This document shows positions 7,771 through 17,568 of a stretch of DNA of 64,000 nt, piece by piece. Every line of letters begins with the position of its first letter. Position 1 is the first letter of the stretch. Both the position numbers and the translations under genes were made by a program. The notes below the pieces were generated by a model. It was not told where the DNA came from. It did not search any database and worked only from the letters and a program-made list of their open reading frames with translations. Source of the DNA: Cognatilysobacter claricitrinus (GTDB lineage Bacteria > Pseudomonadota > Gammaproteobacteria > Xanthomonadales > Xanthomonadaceae); assembly GCF_045866565.1 (NCBI RefSeq), contig NZ_BAAFZV010000002.1:1116001-1180000 (forward strand), read 5' to 3'.

Positions 7771-10700
7771 ATGACGTCCCGCTTCGTCCACCTGCACCTG
7801 CACTCCGAGTACTCGCTCGCCGACTCGACGATCCGTATCGGCGAGTTGATCAAGCGGTGCGTGGCATTGCAGCAGCCGGCCGTCGCGCTGACGGACATCA
7901 ACAACGTCTTCGCCGCCGTGAAGTTCTACAAGGCGGCGGAAGCGGCGGGCATCAAGCCCATCCTCGGCGCGGACGTCGCCCTGGCGGACGGCAACGAAGC
8001 ACCGACGCGGATGACGCTGCTCTGCCGCGACCGTTCCGGCTACCTCACGCTGTCGCGCCTGCTCACCCGCATGTGGATGGAAGGCCATCGCAACGACGGC
8101 GTGGCGATGCGCCCCGAATGGCTGCGCGACGACAACGGCGGCCTGTTCGCGCTGGCCGGCCGCGACAGCCTCGCCGCACAACTCGCAGCCGGCGGTCGAC
8201 ACGACCTCGCGGAAGCGTGGCTGGTCGACTGGAAGGATGTGCTCGGCGAGCGCCTGCATCTCGAACTCACGCGCACCGGCCGCAAGGGCGAGGAGCCGTT
8301 CAACTCGTTCGCGCTGCATGCGTCGTCGCTGCGCGACATTCCGGTGGTCGGCACCAACGACGTGCGCTTCGTCGACGAAGCCGGCTACGAAGCGCACGAG
8401 GCACGCGTCTGCATCGCGACCGGCCGCGTGCTGGACGATCCCAAGCGTCCGCGCGAGTACAGCCCGCAGCAGTTCCTGCGTTCCAGCGAGGAGATGGAGG
8501 ACGTCTTCGCCGACGTGCCGGACGCGATCGACAATGCGTATTCGCTGGCGTTGCGCTGCAACGTCGAGATGAAGCTCGGCGAGTACGCGCTGCCCGCGTT
8601 CCCGGTGCCGAGCGACCACACCATCGAATCGTGGCTGCGCAACAGCGCGCGCGAAGGGTTGGCGAAGCGCCTGGATAAGGTGCCGCCGTCCGACGGTCGC
8701 ACGCTCGAGGACTACACGTCGCGCCTGGAAACCGAGCTCGACGTCATCATCAAGATGGGGTTCCCGGGTTACTTCCTCATCGTCGCGGACTTCATCAACT
8801 GGGGTAAGCAGCAGGGCATTCCGGTCGGTCCGGGTCGCGGTTCGGGTGCGGGCTCGCTGGTGGCGTGGGCGCTCGGCATCACCGATCTCGATCCCCTGCC
8901 CTACGACCTGCTGTTCGAGCGGTTCCTCAACCCCGAACGCGTGTCGATGCCCGACTTCGACATCGACTTCTGTATGGATCGTCGCGACGAAGTCATTGAC
9001 TACGTCGCGCGCAAGTACGGTCGCGATCGCGTCAGCCAGATCATCACCTACGGCACGATGGCCGCGAAGGCGGCGGTGCGCGACTGCGGCCGCGTGCTCG
9101 GCCATCCGTACGGCATGGTCGACGGCATCGCCAAGCTCATTCCCAACACGCTCGGCATCGGGCTGGAGGACGCGCTCGGCCGGTCCGATGCGTCGAAGAA
9201 GGACCCGGACCTCGCGTCGCAGGAGCTGATCACGCGTTATCGCGCCGAGGACGACGTGCGCGACCTGATGGACCTCGCGCTGTCGCTCGAGGACCTCACG
9301 CGCAACGCCGGCAAGCACGCGGGCGGCGTGGTGATCGCGCCGTCGCCGCTGTCGGACTTCTGCCCGCTGTTTGCCGAACACGACGAAGGCGGTCGCGGTC
9401 GCAATCCGGTCACGCAGTTCGACAAGGACGACGTCGAGGCCGTCGGCCTCGTCAAGTTCGATTTCCTCGGCCTGCGCACCCTCACGATCATCGACTGGGC
9501 GGTGAAGGCGATCAACGTGCGGCGCGCGAAGGAAGGCGTCGAAGCACTCGACATCACCACGCTGCCGCTCGACGACGCGAAGGCGTACGAGGTGTTCGCG
9601 CGCGGCGACACGGTTGCCGTGTTCCAGTTCGAATCACGCGGCATGCGCGAGCTGCTCAAGCGCGCGCAGCCCGACCGCTTCGACGACCTGATCGCGCTCG
9701 TGTCGCTGTACCGCCCGGGCCCGATGGACCTGATCCCGGACTTCATCGAGCGAAAGCACGGCCGGCAGGAAGTCGTGTTCCCGCACGCGCTGCTGGAGCC
9801 GGTACTCGCGCCCACGTACGGCGTCGTGGTCTACCAGGAGCAGGTCATGCAGACCGCGCAGATCCTGGGCGGCTATTCGCTGGGCGGTGCGGATCTTCTG
9901 CGTCGCGCGATGGGCAAGAAGAAGCCCGAGGAGATGGCCAAGGAGCGCGTCAAGTTCGAAGCCGGTGCGAAGGAGCACCACGGCATCGAACCGCGCGTGT
10001 CCGGTCCGATCTTCGACCTGCTCGAAAAATTCGCCGGCTACGGCTTCAACAAGTCGCACGCGGCGGCGTACGCGCTGGTCTCGTACCAGACGGCGTGGTT
10101 GAAGGCGCACTACCCGGCGGAGTTCATGGCCGCCGTGCTGTCGTCGGACATGGACAACACCGACAAGGTCACCGGCTTCCTCGACGAAACGCGTGCGATC
10201 GGCGTTACCGTGCTGCCGCCCGATGTCAACGAATCGGCGTACATGTTCGAAGCGCGAACGCCCGACACCGTGCGTTACGGGCTCGGCGCGGTGAAAGGCG
10301 TCGGGCGCGGCGTCTGCGAGGCGATCGTGGAAGCGCGGCGCGCCGGGCAATTCAAGGATCTGCTCGATCTCTGCCAGCGTGCGGACGACGGCAAGCTCAA
10401 CCGCCGCGCGCTGGAAGCGATGGCGCAGGCCGGTGCGCTCGACGCGATCGGCAAGAACCGCGCAAGCCTGTTCCTGCAGATCCCCGAAGTGCTGCGCGCC
10501 ACCGACCAGCTCGCGAAGGAAACCGCGGCGGGCCAGGTCTCGCTGTTCGGCGGCTTCGATACCGCCGCGCCGGCGCTGCACATCGACCTGCCCGAAGCGG
10601 ACGAGTGGCCGATCGCCAAGCTGCTCGAGCACGAACGCGAAACGCTCGGCCACTACCTCAGCGGCCATCCCTTCGATCCGCATCGCGAGGACGTGCACGC

Positions 10701-11289
10701 GCTGATCGGCTTCGACCTGGGCGACCTCGAACGCATCTGGGCCGGGCGTCCGGATAGCGGTCGCGGTGGCTGGCGTCCCGAGATGGAGACGACGGTTGCC
10801 GGCCTCGTCGTCGGCTTCCGCAAGAAGGGCGACTCGCAGGTGTTCGTGCAGATCGAGGACGGCCGTGGTCGGCTCGAATGCGCCTTCTTCGCCGAGACCT
10901 ACGCCGACCACGCGTCGCTGATCGGCCGCGACAAGTTGCTCATCGTGCAGGGCGGCCTGCGCGAAGACGCGTTTTCCGGCGGCTTCGCGCTCAAGGCGCA
11001 GCGCTGCTGGGAGTTCTCGCAGCTGTGCAGCCGCCACGCGCAACGCCTGTCGGTGCGCGTCGACCTGCGCCAGCCCGGCACGCTCGCGCGCGTCGAGGCG
11101 GTATTGGCGGCGCATCGCCCGGGCCCGACGCCGCTGCGCATGCACCTGCTGATCGACGGCACGCACGGCATGGTCGACTTCGACGGCGCCAAGGGCGTAC
11201 GCGTCAGCGCCGAGCTGGTCGAAGCGCTGCGCGCCACGCCGGGCGTCCTGACCGTGAAGGCGGCGCTGTCCAAGCCCTGGGCACACTGA
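7771..11289 (+). CDS. dnaE: DNA polymerase III alpha subunit
   Basis: The replicative polymerase catalytic subunit, 1172 aa (E. coli 1160). It opens with the PHP domain (FVHLHLHSEYSLADST), followed by the C-family polymerase palm with GPGRGSGAGSLVAW and PDFDIDFCMDRRDEVI, which carries the catalytic Asp residues. Then come the YQEQVM and GGYSLGGADLLRRAMGKKK segments, the helix-hairpin-helix region, and a C-terminal OB fold. Complete and undisturbed. In close relatives it usually follows rnhB directly, so the accessory block upstream is the odd element. accA follows after 84 bp. Confidence 0.98.
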   Translation: MTSRFVHLHLHSEYSLADSTIRIGELIKRCVALQQPAVALTDINNVFAAVKFYKAAEAAGIKPILGADVALADGNEAPTRMTLLCRDRSGYLTLSRLLTRMWMEGHRNDGVAMRPEWLRDDNGGLFALAGRDSLAAQLAAGGRHDLAEAWLVDWKDVLGERLHLELTRTGRKGEEPFNSFALHASSLRDIPVVGTNDVRFVDEAGYEAHEARVCIATGRVLDDPKRPREYSPQQFLRSSEEMEDVFADVPDAIDNAYSLALRCNVEMKLGEYALPAFPVPSDHTIESWLRNSAREGLAKRLDKVPPSDGRTLEDYTSRLETELDVIIKMGFPGYFLIVADFINWGKQQGIPVGPGRGSGAGSLVAWALGITDLDPLPYDLLFERFLNPERVSMPDFDIDFCMDRRDEVIDYVARKYGRDRVSQIITYGTMAAKAAVRDCGRVLGHPYGMVDGIAKLIPNTLGIGLEDALGRSDASKKDPDLASQELITRYRAEDDVRDLMDLALSLEDLTRNAGKHAGGVVIAPSPLSDFCPLFAEHDEGGRGRNPVTQFDKDDVEAVGLVKFDFLGLRTLTIIDWAVKAINVRRAKEGVEALDITTLPLDDAKAYEVFARGDTVAVFQFESRGMRELLKRAQPDRFDDLIALVSLYRPGPMDLIPDFIERKHGRQEVVFPHALLEPVLAPTYGVVVYQEQVMQTAQILGGYSLGGADLLRRAMGKKKPEEMAKERVKFEAGAKEHHGIEPRVSGPIFDLLEKFAGYGFNKSHAAAYALVSYQTAWLKAHYPAEFMAAVLSSDMDNTDKVTGFLDETRAIGVTVLPPDVNESAYMFEARTPDTVRYGLGAVKGVGRGVCEAIVEARRAGQFKDLLDLCQRADDGKLNRRALEAMAQAGALDAIGKNRASLFLQIPEVLRATDQLAKETAAGQVSLFGGFDTAAPALHIDLPEADEWPIAKLLEHERETLGHYLSGHPFDPHREDVHALIGFDLGDLERIWAGRPDSGRGGWRPEMETTVAGLVVGFRKKGDSQVFVQIEDGRGRLECAFFAETYADHASLIGRDKLLIVQGGLREDAFSGGFALKAQRCWEFSQLCSRHAQRLSVRVDLRQPGTLARVEAVLAAHRPGPTPLRMHLLIDGTHGMVDFDGAKGVRVSAELVEALRATPGVLTVKAALSKPWAH

Positions 11290-11373
11290 CGGCGGCCCGG
11301 ACCATACGCCGCCGACGGGCGGGATTCGGCCGCCCCGGGCTAAACTGCCCGCCTTTCATCCTGCCGGTCCCGC

Positions 11374-12333
11374 ATGAACCCGAACTACCTCGATTTCGAG
11401 CAGCCCATCGCCGATCTTGAAGCGAAGATCGCCGAACTGCGCCAGGCGAGCGACGGCAACTCGATGGACGCCGGCCCGGAGATTCGGGCCCTGCAGGACA
11501 AGGCGCGCAAGCGCACCGCCCAGATTTTCCGCGACCTCTCGCCGTGGCAGGTGTCGCAGCTCGCCCGCCATCCGCAGCGCCCTTACACGCTCGACTACAT
11601 CGAAGCTATGTGCGATGAGTTTGAAGAGCTGCACGGCGACCGCGCGTATTCCGATGACGCCGCCATCGTCGGCGGCCTGGGCCGCATCGACGGTCGCAGC
11701 GTGATGATCATCGGCCACCAGAAGGGCCGCGACACCAAGAGCAAGGTGCGCCGCAACTTCGGCATGCCGCGCCCGGAGGGTTATCGCAAGGCGCTGCGCC
11801 TGATGAAGATGGCCGAGCGCTTCGGCCTGCCGCTTCTCACCTTCATCGACACGCCGGGCGCGTACCCGGGCGTGGGCGCGGAAGAACGCGGCCAGTCCGA
11901 AGCCATCGCCCGCAACCTGATGGAAATGGCGGAGCTGAAGATCCCGATCGTCTGCACCGTGATCGGCGAAGGCGGCTCCGGCGGCGCACTTGCCATCGGC
12001 GTCGGCGACCGCACGCTGATGCTCGAATACAGCACCTACTCGGTGATCTCGCCCGAAGGCTGCGCGTCGATCCTCTGGAAGTCGGCCGACAAGGCCAAGG
12101 ACGCCGCCGAGCAGCTCGGCCTGACCGCGCGACGCCTGCATTCGCTGGGCCTCGTCGACAAGGTGATCCGCGAACCCACGGGCGGCGCGCATCGCAACCC
12201 GAGGCAGATGGGCACGCGCCTGAAGAACGTGCTGATCAACGAACTCGACGCGCTCTCGGGCCTGCCCGCCGAAGCCCTTCTCGAGCGCCGCTACCAGCGC
12301 CTGCGCGGCTACGGCGCGTACGAAGCGGCGTAA
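11374..12333 (+). CDS. accA: Acetyl-CoA carboxylase carboxyltransferase alpha subunit
   Basis: AccA with AccD transfers CO2 from carboxybiotin to acetyl-CoA, giving malonyl-CoA for fatty acid synthesis. The 319-aa protein has the normal length and the family hallmarks LDYIEAMCDEFEELHGDRAY, FGMPRPEGYRKALRLM, FIDTPGAYPGVGAEERGQ and GEGGSGGALAIGVGDR. A TAAACT -10-like element at 11341-11346 lies 28 bp before the ATG. tilS follows 43 bp after the stop. Confidence 0.98.
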   Translation: MNPNYLDFEQPIADLEAKIAELRQASDGNSMDAGPEIRALQDKARKRTAQIFRDLSPWQVSQLARHPQRPYTLDYIEAMCDEFEELHGDRAYSDDAAIVGGLGRIDGRSVMIIGHQKGRDTKSKVRRNFGMPRPEGYRKALRLMKMAERFGLPLLTFIDTPGAYPGVGAEERGQSEAIARNLMEMAELKIPIVCTVIGEGGSGGALAIGVGDRTLMLEYSTYSVISPEGCASILWKSADKAKDAAEQLGLTARRLHSLGLVDKVIREPTGGAHRNPRQMGTRLKNVLINELDALSGLPAEALLERRYQRLRGYGAYEAA

Positions 12334-12376
12334 TCCGCAGCGCGGAGCTGTGGCGTCGCTGCCGTAGCATCGGGTC

Positions 12377-13675
12377 ATGACTGCCGTGCTCGACATCGAC
12401 GACACGCCGCTACGGTCACATCCGCAGGCGCGGCTCGTCGTCGCGCTCAGTGGAGGGCTCGATTCCAGCGTGTTGTTGCACGCCCTGGCCACCACGCCCG
12501 CCCTGCGCGCGCATGGCCTGCGCGCAGTGCACGTCAACCATGGGCTGCACGACGATGCCGGCGCATGGAGCGCGCACTGCGAGTCGCTCTGTCGCGCGCT
12601 GGGCGTGCCGCTGCGGACAGTGCGGGTCGATGTTCGCAATGTCGGCAACGGCCCCGAGGCCGCGGCGCGGAACGCGCGCCATGCCGCCCTGCAGGCCGAC
12701 ATCACATCGGACGACGTGGTCGCGTTCGCGCATCACCGCGACGACCAGGCCGAGACATTCCTGCTCCGCGCATTGCGCGCGTCCGCGCCCGATGGCCTCG
12801 CCGCGATGCGCCCATGGCGCGCGTTCGGCCGCGGCCATCTCTGGCGCCCGCTACTTGCGCTTCCCCGTGAATCGCTGCGTGCGTACGCGACCGCACACGG
12901 CCTCGACTGGGTCGATGATCCCAGCAACGACGACGACCGCTTCGACCGCAATTTCCTGCGCCTGCGGGTGATTCCACTGCTGCGCGAACGCTGGCCGCGC
13001 GTCGACGAGGCATTCGCCACGGCAGCACGGCTCGCGGCGGAGACCGGCGATCTTCTGGCGGATGAGGACGTTGCGACGCTCGCGCGTTGCAGGATCGATG
13101 GCGACAACGATCTCTCCCGCAACGCATTGATCGCGCTCGATTCGCCGCGTCGCGCACGCGTGTTGCGACGCTGGATCGCATCGCGCGATCTCCCTCCGCT
13201 TCCGGCGAACGGCGTCGAGCGCATCGTCGGCGAACTGCTCGAGGCGCCCGCCGATGCACAGGCGCGCTTCGACTGGCACGGCGCGACCGTGCGCGCATGG
13301 CGCGATCGTCTGCATGCCTCGCGGAACATCGCGCCGCTCGATGTCGAGTTCGACATGGCGTGGGACGGTCGCACGCCAGTCGAGCTTCCCGACGGCGGCC
13401 AACTCGCGATCGAACGTCCGGTCCCGCTCCCGCCCGGAACGCGCGTTCGTGCACGCCAGGGCGGCGAGCGTATCCGCCTGCCCGGCCGTCCGCATCGCCA
13501 TGAACTCAAGGACGTCCTGGTCGCGGCGGGCATTCCGCCGTGGGTGCGCGAGCATCTGCCGCTGGTGTTCGCTGACGACGAGGTGCTGGCGGCCGGCGAC
13601 CGTGTGATCGGCGATCGCCTTGCCCGGATCCTCGAACCGCACGGTGCCCGCATCGTCTGGACGCCACCGATCTGA
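12377..13675 (+). CDS. tilS: tRNA(Ile)-lysidine synthetase
   Basis: TilS converts the wobble cytidine of the CAU-anticodon tRNA(Ile) to lysidine. The N-terminal PP-loop ATPase motif SGGLDSSVLLHAL (about 26-38) is intact, followed by HVNHGLHDDAGAW and AFAHHRDDQAETFLLRALRA. The C-terminal TilS domain includes GERIRLPGRPHRHELKDVL near residue 360-378. At 432 aa the size matches E. coli TilS. It follows accA, a common arrangement in gammaproteobacteria. Confidence 0.96.
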   Translation: MTAVLDIDDTPLRSHPQARLVVALSGGLDSSVLLHALATTPALRAHGLRAVHVNHGLHDDAGAWSAHCESLCRALGVPLRTVRVDVRNVGNGPEAAARNARHAALQADITSDDVVAFAHHRDDQAETFLLRALRASAPDGLAAMRPWRAFGRGHLWRPLLALPRESLRAYATAHGLDWVDDPSNDDDRFDRNFLRLRVIPLLRERWPRVDEAFATAARLAAETGDLLADEDVATLARCRIDGDNDLSRNALIALDSPRRARVLRRWIASRDLPPLPANGVERIVGELLEAPADAQARFDWHGATVRAWRDRLHASRNIAPLDVEFDMAWDGRTPVELPDGGQLAIERPVPLPPGTRVRARQGGERIRLPGRPHRHELKDVLVAAGIPPWVREHLPLVFADDEVLAAGDRVIGDRLARILEPHGARIVWTPPI

Positions 13676-13756
13676 CACGTCACCCACGCGCCACGTCGAC
13701 TCGGCAAGACTTCCGTCGCATTGACCCTGCACCGCGCCCGCCGCCACACTTCGACC

Positions 13757-14029
13757 ATGCCGCGCAAAGAAGCCATCGAGCAGCCCCAGCCCTCCCCCGT
13801 CGCCGATTTCGAGCGCTCGCTCGACTCGCTCGAGCACTTGGTCGAACGCATGGAACAGGGCGACCTGTCGCTCGACGAATCGCTGGCGGCCTATGAGGAG
13901 GGCGTCGGCCTGTACCGGCGCTGCCAGACGGCGCTGGAACAGGCCGAAATGCGCGTGCGCCTGCTGACCGACCCGCAGGATCCGTCGACCGCGCAACCCT
14001 ATCCGGACGCGTCCACGCCCGATGCCTGA
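13757..14029 (+). CDS. xseB: Exodeoxyribonuclease VII small subunit
   Basis: XseB forms exonuclease VII with XseA, which is not in the window. The 90-aa product has the family core FERSLDSLEHLVERMEQGDL, LDESLAAYEEGV and the following coiled region YRRCQTALEQAEMRVRLL. The start at 13757 (MPRKEAIEQ) gives the usual length; an in-frame start at 13721 would add 12 unsupported residues. The last 8 bp overlap ispA, implying coupled translation. The xseB-ispA pair is classic. Confidence 0.95.
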   Translation: MPRKEAIEQPQPSPVADFERSLDSLEHLVERMEQGDLSLDESLAAYEEGVGLYRRCQTALEQAEMRVRLLTDPQDPSTAQPYPDASTPDA

Positions 14030-14894
14030 CGCCCGCCTGGAGGCTTGGCGCGGCCGCATCGACGCCGCGCTGGAACAGGCGCTCGACCTGCCCGACGCCC
14101 CGCCGGGGCTGCTCGCCGCGATGCGCCACGCGGTGCTGCTCGGCGGCAAGCGCATACGCCCGCTGCTTGTGCTCGCCACCGGCGCCGTGTTCGACACTGA
14201 CGAGGGCGCGCTGCTAGCGCCCGCGGTCGCCGTCGAACTCATCCACGCGTATTCGCTGGTGCACGACGACCTGCCATCGATGGACGACGACGCGTTGCGC
14301 CGCGGCCAGCCGACGGTGCATGTCGCCTTCGACGAGGCGACCGCGGTACTTGCGGGCGACGCCCTGCAGTCGCTCGCGTTCGACGTCCTCGCGCGCGCGC
14401 CGGCCGATGTCGCGATCGACCTCGTGCGCGAACTCGCGCGCGCGTCCGGCGCGGCCGGCATGTGTGGCGGCCAGGCGCTGGATCTCGACGCCACCGGTCG
14501 CAGCGCGGATGTCGACGTCGCCCTGCTCGAACGCCTGCATGCGATGAAGACCGGCGCGCTGATCCGCGCGGCGGTGCGCATGGGTGCGATCTGCGGCCAC
14601 GCCGATGCGGATGCCCGCTCGCGCCTCGACGCCTTCGCCGACGCACTCGGCCTCGCATTCCAGGTGCGCGACGACATCCTCGACGTCGAAGCCGACACCG
14701 CGCAGCTCGGCAAGACCGCGGGCAAGGATCTGGCACAGGACAAGGCGACGTTCCCCGCGTTGCTGGGCCTGGATGCCTCGCGTGCGCGGCTCGCGCACCT
14801 CACCGACGTGATGGCGGCATCGCTGGCGACGTTCGGCAGCGACGCGGCTCCGCTGCAGGCCCTCGCGCGACTCGCGGTCGATCGCGCGCACTGA
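14022..14894 (+). CDS. ispA: Farnesyl diphosphate synthase (polyprenyl synthetase)
   Basis: Makes farnesyl diphosphate from IPP and DMAPP/GPP for ubiquinone, undecaprenol and similar products. The 290-aa protein shows GGKRIRPLLVLATG, the first Asp-rich motif HDDLPSMDDDALRRG, GDALQSLAFDVL, the Gln-containing GGQALDLDATG and the second Asp-rich motif QVRDDILDVEAD. All catalytic Asp residues are present. It overlaps xseB by 8 bp; a bidirectional terminator follows. In some relatives dxs lies next, but not here. Confidence 0.96.
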   Translation: MPDARLEAWRGRIDAALEQALDLPDAPPGLLAAMRHAVLLGGKRIRPLLVLATGAVFDTDEGALLAPAVAVELIHAYSLVHDDLPSMDDDALRRGQPTVHVAFDEATAVLAGDALQSLAFDVLARAPADVAIDLVRELARASGAAGMCGGQALDLDATGRSADVDVALLERLHAMKTGALIRAAVRMGAICGHADADARSRLDAFADALGLAFQVRDDILDVEADTAQLGKTAGKDLAQDKATFPALLGLDASRARLAHLTDVMAASLATFGSDAAPLQALARLAVDRAH

Positions 14895-14938
14895 CCCGCG
14901 CGTTTGCCGTGTCGGCGACACCACGCAACTCGCAAACA

Positions 14939-14965
14939 AAAACGCCGGCACGAAGCCGGCGTTTT
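14939..14965. terminator. Bidirectional intrinsic terminator between ispA and DUF4870 gene
   Basis: A perfect 11-bp stem (AAAACGCCGGC / GCCGGCGTTTT) with a 5-nt loop ACGAA. The A-tract on one side and T-tract on the other let it terminate both the rightward ispA transcript and the leftward gene at 14985-15431. Confidence 0.85.
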
Positions 14966-14984
14966 CGCATCATCGCAATGCCGA

Positions 14985-15431
14985 TCAGTTGATCAGGCGC
15001 AGCGTGAACGGGTAACGGTAGTTCTCACCACGGCTCGCCGCGACGCCTGCCATCACCGTCAGCACCAGCCATGCGATCACCACGATCGGCAACAGCAGGA
15101 AGCCGATCAGCACCACCATGCAGATGGACGCAACGATCGCCGCGAGTGCCGCGGTGATGTTGAAGTTCACCGCTTCCTTCGCCTGCTCGGCGGCGAACGG
15201 CATGGTGTCCTTCTTGATCTGCCAGACCACGAGCGGGCCGAGCACGTTGCCGAACGGGATGATCAGGCCGGCCAACGACGACAGATGGCCGAGCATGGCC
15301 CAGTTGCGTTCTTCTGCCACGTCGGCACCGATGCTGGACGACGCGTGCGGCGGAGGCGGCGCGGGCTGGGAGTACGGAGGCGGCGTCGGCGTCGGGCCGT
15401 CGTCGCCGGGGATCTGGTCGATATCGCTCAT
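14985..15431 (-). CDS. DUF4870 (Tic20-like) membrane protein
   Basis: The 148-aa product starts with a Pro/Ser-rich cytoplasmic tail (about 1-38), then three hydrophobic segments: LSSLAGLIIPFGNVLGPLVVW, an ALAAIVASICMVVLIGFLLL region and PIVVIAWLVLTVMAGVAA. Segments such as NWAMLGHLSSLAGL and PFAAEQAKEAVNFNI are characteristic of the DUF4870 family. Function is unknown; some members resemble the Tic20 channel fold. It ends in YRYPFTLRLIN, typical for the family. Confidence 0.9.
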   Translation of the reverse strand: MSDIDQIPGDDGPTPTPPPYSQPAPPPPHASSSIGADVAEERNWAMLGHLSSLAGLIIPFGNVLGPLVVWQIKKDTMPFAAEQAKEAVNFNITAALAAIVASICMVVLIGFLLLPIVVIAWLVLTVMAGVAASRGENYRYPFTLRLIN

Positions 15432-15533
15432 CGTGCCGCTCCTGCAATGTGAAGGTCGTGTTGACGCCGACTTTCAACCCCGCGCGTTCAACGGTCAACC
15501 GTCGGTGGCGAGCGACCCGATCAGCGGTACCGA

Positions 15534-16901
15534 TCAGCTCTCGCCGGCAACGGTCATCCGGCCTATGGCGACGCTGCCCATGCGAATGTGCGAGCGCGGG
15601 TCGACGTCGGTGCCGACCGCCTCGATGCGCTGGAACATCTCGCGCAGGTTGCCCGCCACGGTGACGCCATCGACAGGGTATTCGATGCGTCCGTTCTCGA
15701 CCCAGAAGCCGGCGGCACCGCGCGAATAGTCGCCGGTGGTCGCGTTGGCGCCGTTGCCCATCAGCTCGGTGACCAGCAGTCCGTTGCCCATCGACGCCAG
15801 CAGCGAGTCCAGGTCACCCGCATTCGCCGCGACGTCGAGGTTGTGCACGCCGCCGGCGTTCGCGGTCGTCTGCAGGCCGAGCTTGCGTGCGGAGTAACTG
15901 CCGAGCACGTAGCGCTGCAGTACGCCGTTCTCGACCAGCGCCGACTCGCGCGTCGCCACGCCTTCGGCGTCGAACGCAGACGAACGCAGGCCGCGCGCAA
16001 CGAACGGGCGCTCGATGATCGAGAACCAGTCGGGAAACAGCTGCGTACCCTGGCTGTCGATCAGGAAGCTCGCGCCGCGATAGAGCGCGCCCCCCGACAC
16101 CGCGCCGAGCAGGTGGCCGATCAGCGATCGCGCCATCTCGGCCGCGAACACGACGGAGTACTCGCCGGTGCGCAACTGGCGCGGCGACAGTCGACTCACC
16201 GCACGTTCCGCCGCGCGACGCCCAACCGACGCGGGTGAATCCATGTCCTGCGATGCGAGGCCGAGCGTGTACCAGCCGTCGCGCTGCATTGCGTCGCCCC
16301 GCCCTGCGATGAGCGCGCAGCCGAGCGAATGCTGGGTGCCGCGTTCGCGGCCGATGAAGCCGTGGCTGTTCGCGTACACCGACAGGCTGCGACCGCTGCT
16401 GAGCGACGCGCCGTCCGAATTCTCGACGCGCGCATCCGCGTCGCGACCGGCCTGTTCGCACGCGAGCGCGAGGTCGATCGCGCGGTCGGCGTCGATCGCC
16501 CACGGATGCCACGAGTCGAATTCCGGCATGTCACGCGCCATTAGGTCCGCGTCGGCGAGCCCCGCGGCGGGATCGTCCTCGGTGTATTTGGCGATGGCGC
16601 AGGCCTGGTCGACCGTGGCGATCAGGCTGTCCTCGCGCAGGTCGGCGGTGCTCGCGCTGCCCTTGCGCTGCCCGAAATAGACGGTGACGGCGATGCCGCG
16701 ATCACGCGTGGATTCCACGGTTTCGACTTCGCCCATGCGAACGTTGACGCTGAGCCCGGCCTCCTCCGAGCAGCTGACCTCCGCCTGCGTCGCGCCGCGC
16801 TCGCGGGCAAGGCCGAGCAGTCGCTGCGACAGGCCGGAAAGCGCGTCGAGGCGCTCGATACTGTCGTCGTGGAGGGCGGGCGAAGTGATCGTCGCGTTCA
16901 A
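15534..16901 (-). CDS. pmbA: Metalloprotease subunit PmbA/TldE
   Basis: PmbA (TldE) pairs with TldD to form a cytosolic peptidase that in E. coli processes microcin B17 and degrades CcdA and other unfolded peptides. The 455-aa protein carries TldE landmarks: VSCSEEAGLSVNVRMGEVETVE, GIAVTVYFGQRKGSASTAD, the CALIAGRGDAMQRDGWY segment and the glycine-rich C-terminus with GNLREMFQRIEAVGTDVD. No zinc-binding HExxxH is expected here; TldD supplies it. tldD lies close by at 17569-19023, with darP on the opposite strand between them. Confidence 0.95.
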   Translation of the reverse strand: MNATITSPALHDDSIERLDALSGLSQRLLGLARERGATQAEVSCSEEAGLSVNVRMGEVETVESTRDRGIAVTVYFGQRKGSASTADLREDSLIATVDQACAIAKYTEDDPAAGLADADLMARDMPEFDSWHPWAIDADRAIDLALACEQAGRDADARVENSDGASLSSGRSLSVYANSHGFIGRERGTQHSLGCALIAGRGDAMQRDGWYTLGLASQDMDSPASVGRRAAERAVSRLSPRQLRTGEYSVVFAAEMARSLIGHLLGAVSGGALYRGASFLIDSQGTQLFPDWFSIIERPFVARGLRSSAFDAEGVATRESALVENGVLQRYVLGSYSARKLGLQTTANAGGVHNLDVAANAGDLDSLLASMGNGLLVTELMGNGANATTGDYSRGAAGFWVENGRIEYPVDGVTVAGNLREMFQRIEAVGTDVDPRSHIRMGSVAIGRMTVAGES

Positions 16902-16982
16902 TGTCTTATCCTTCCGTTCTCATGTCCGCGCCTCGGCGGACGGCTCAACGCGTGGCGGCCGTCGTCGCGCAGGATTATGACG

Positions 16983-17555
16983 ATGCGCGGTCGCGACGAA
17001 GAAACCGGTGAATTCCGCAGCCCCTCCCGCAGCGAGCAGCGGCGCGAGGCGCTGGGCGTGCTCGAACTCGCGGAGACGCTGGCGTCCCTGACCGACGCGC
17101 AGCTCGCGCGCGTGCCGGTGCCGGAGGCCGTGATGTTGCACATCATGGATACGCGGCGCATCACGTCCAACATCGCGCGCAAGCGACAGCTCGCCTTCCT
17201 TGCCAAGCAGATGCGCAAGCTCGACGACGACGAACTGCAGGCCATGCGCGACGCACTCGACGAAAAGAGCGATGCGTCGCGCGCGGAGATCGCGGCGACG
17301 CATCGCGTCGAAGCCTGGCGCGTGAAGCTGCTGGAGGGCGGCGACAACGCGCTGGCCGAGCTCCTGGACCTGTATCCCGACGCCGATCGCCAGCGCCTGC
17401 GCCAGCTCGTGCGCAATGCGCTCGACGAACGCAATCGCAACAAGCCGCCGCGCGCATTCCGCGAACTGTTCCGCGAACTGCGCGGCGTCATGCTCGGCAC
17501 GTCCGACGGCGACGATGCCGACGAGCAAATGGCGGCCGACGACACCGACGAGTGA
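16983..17555 (+). CDS. darP: Ribosome biogenesis factor DarP/YjgA (DUF615)
   Basis: DarP binds precursors of the 50S subunit and helps assemble the peptidyl transferase centre. The product is all-helical and highly charged, with family segments REALGVLELAETLASL, MHI-like VMLHIMDTRRITSNIARKRQ and FLAKQMRKLDDDEL. ATGs at 16977 and 16983 compete; AGGA at 16971-16974 gives better spacing (8 nt) for 16983. The gene is convergent with tldD, with 13 bp between stops, and its start is 81 bp from the divergent pmbA. Confidence 0.93.
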   Translation: MRGRDEETGEFRSPSRSEQRREALGVLELAETLASLTDAQLARVPVPEAVMLHIMDTRRITSNIARKRQLAFLAKQMRKLDDDELQAMRDALDEKSDASRAEIAATHRVEAWRVKLLEGGDNALAELLDLYPDADRQRLRQLVRNALDERNRNKPPRAFRELFRELRGVMLGTSDGDDADEQMAADDTDE

Positions 17556-17568
17556 TCCCGGCGAAGGC

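Noticed and set aside
9634..11286. 550-codon minus-strand frame inside dnaE
   Set aside because: Shadow frame; dnaE is complete on the plus strand.
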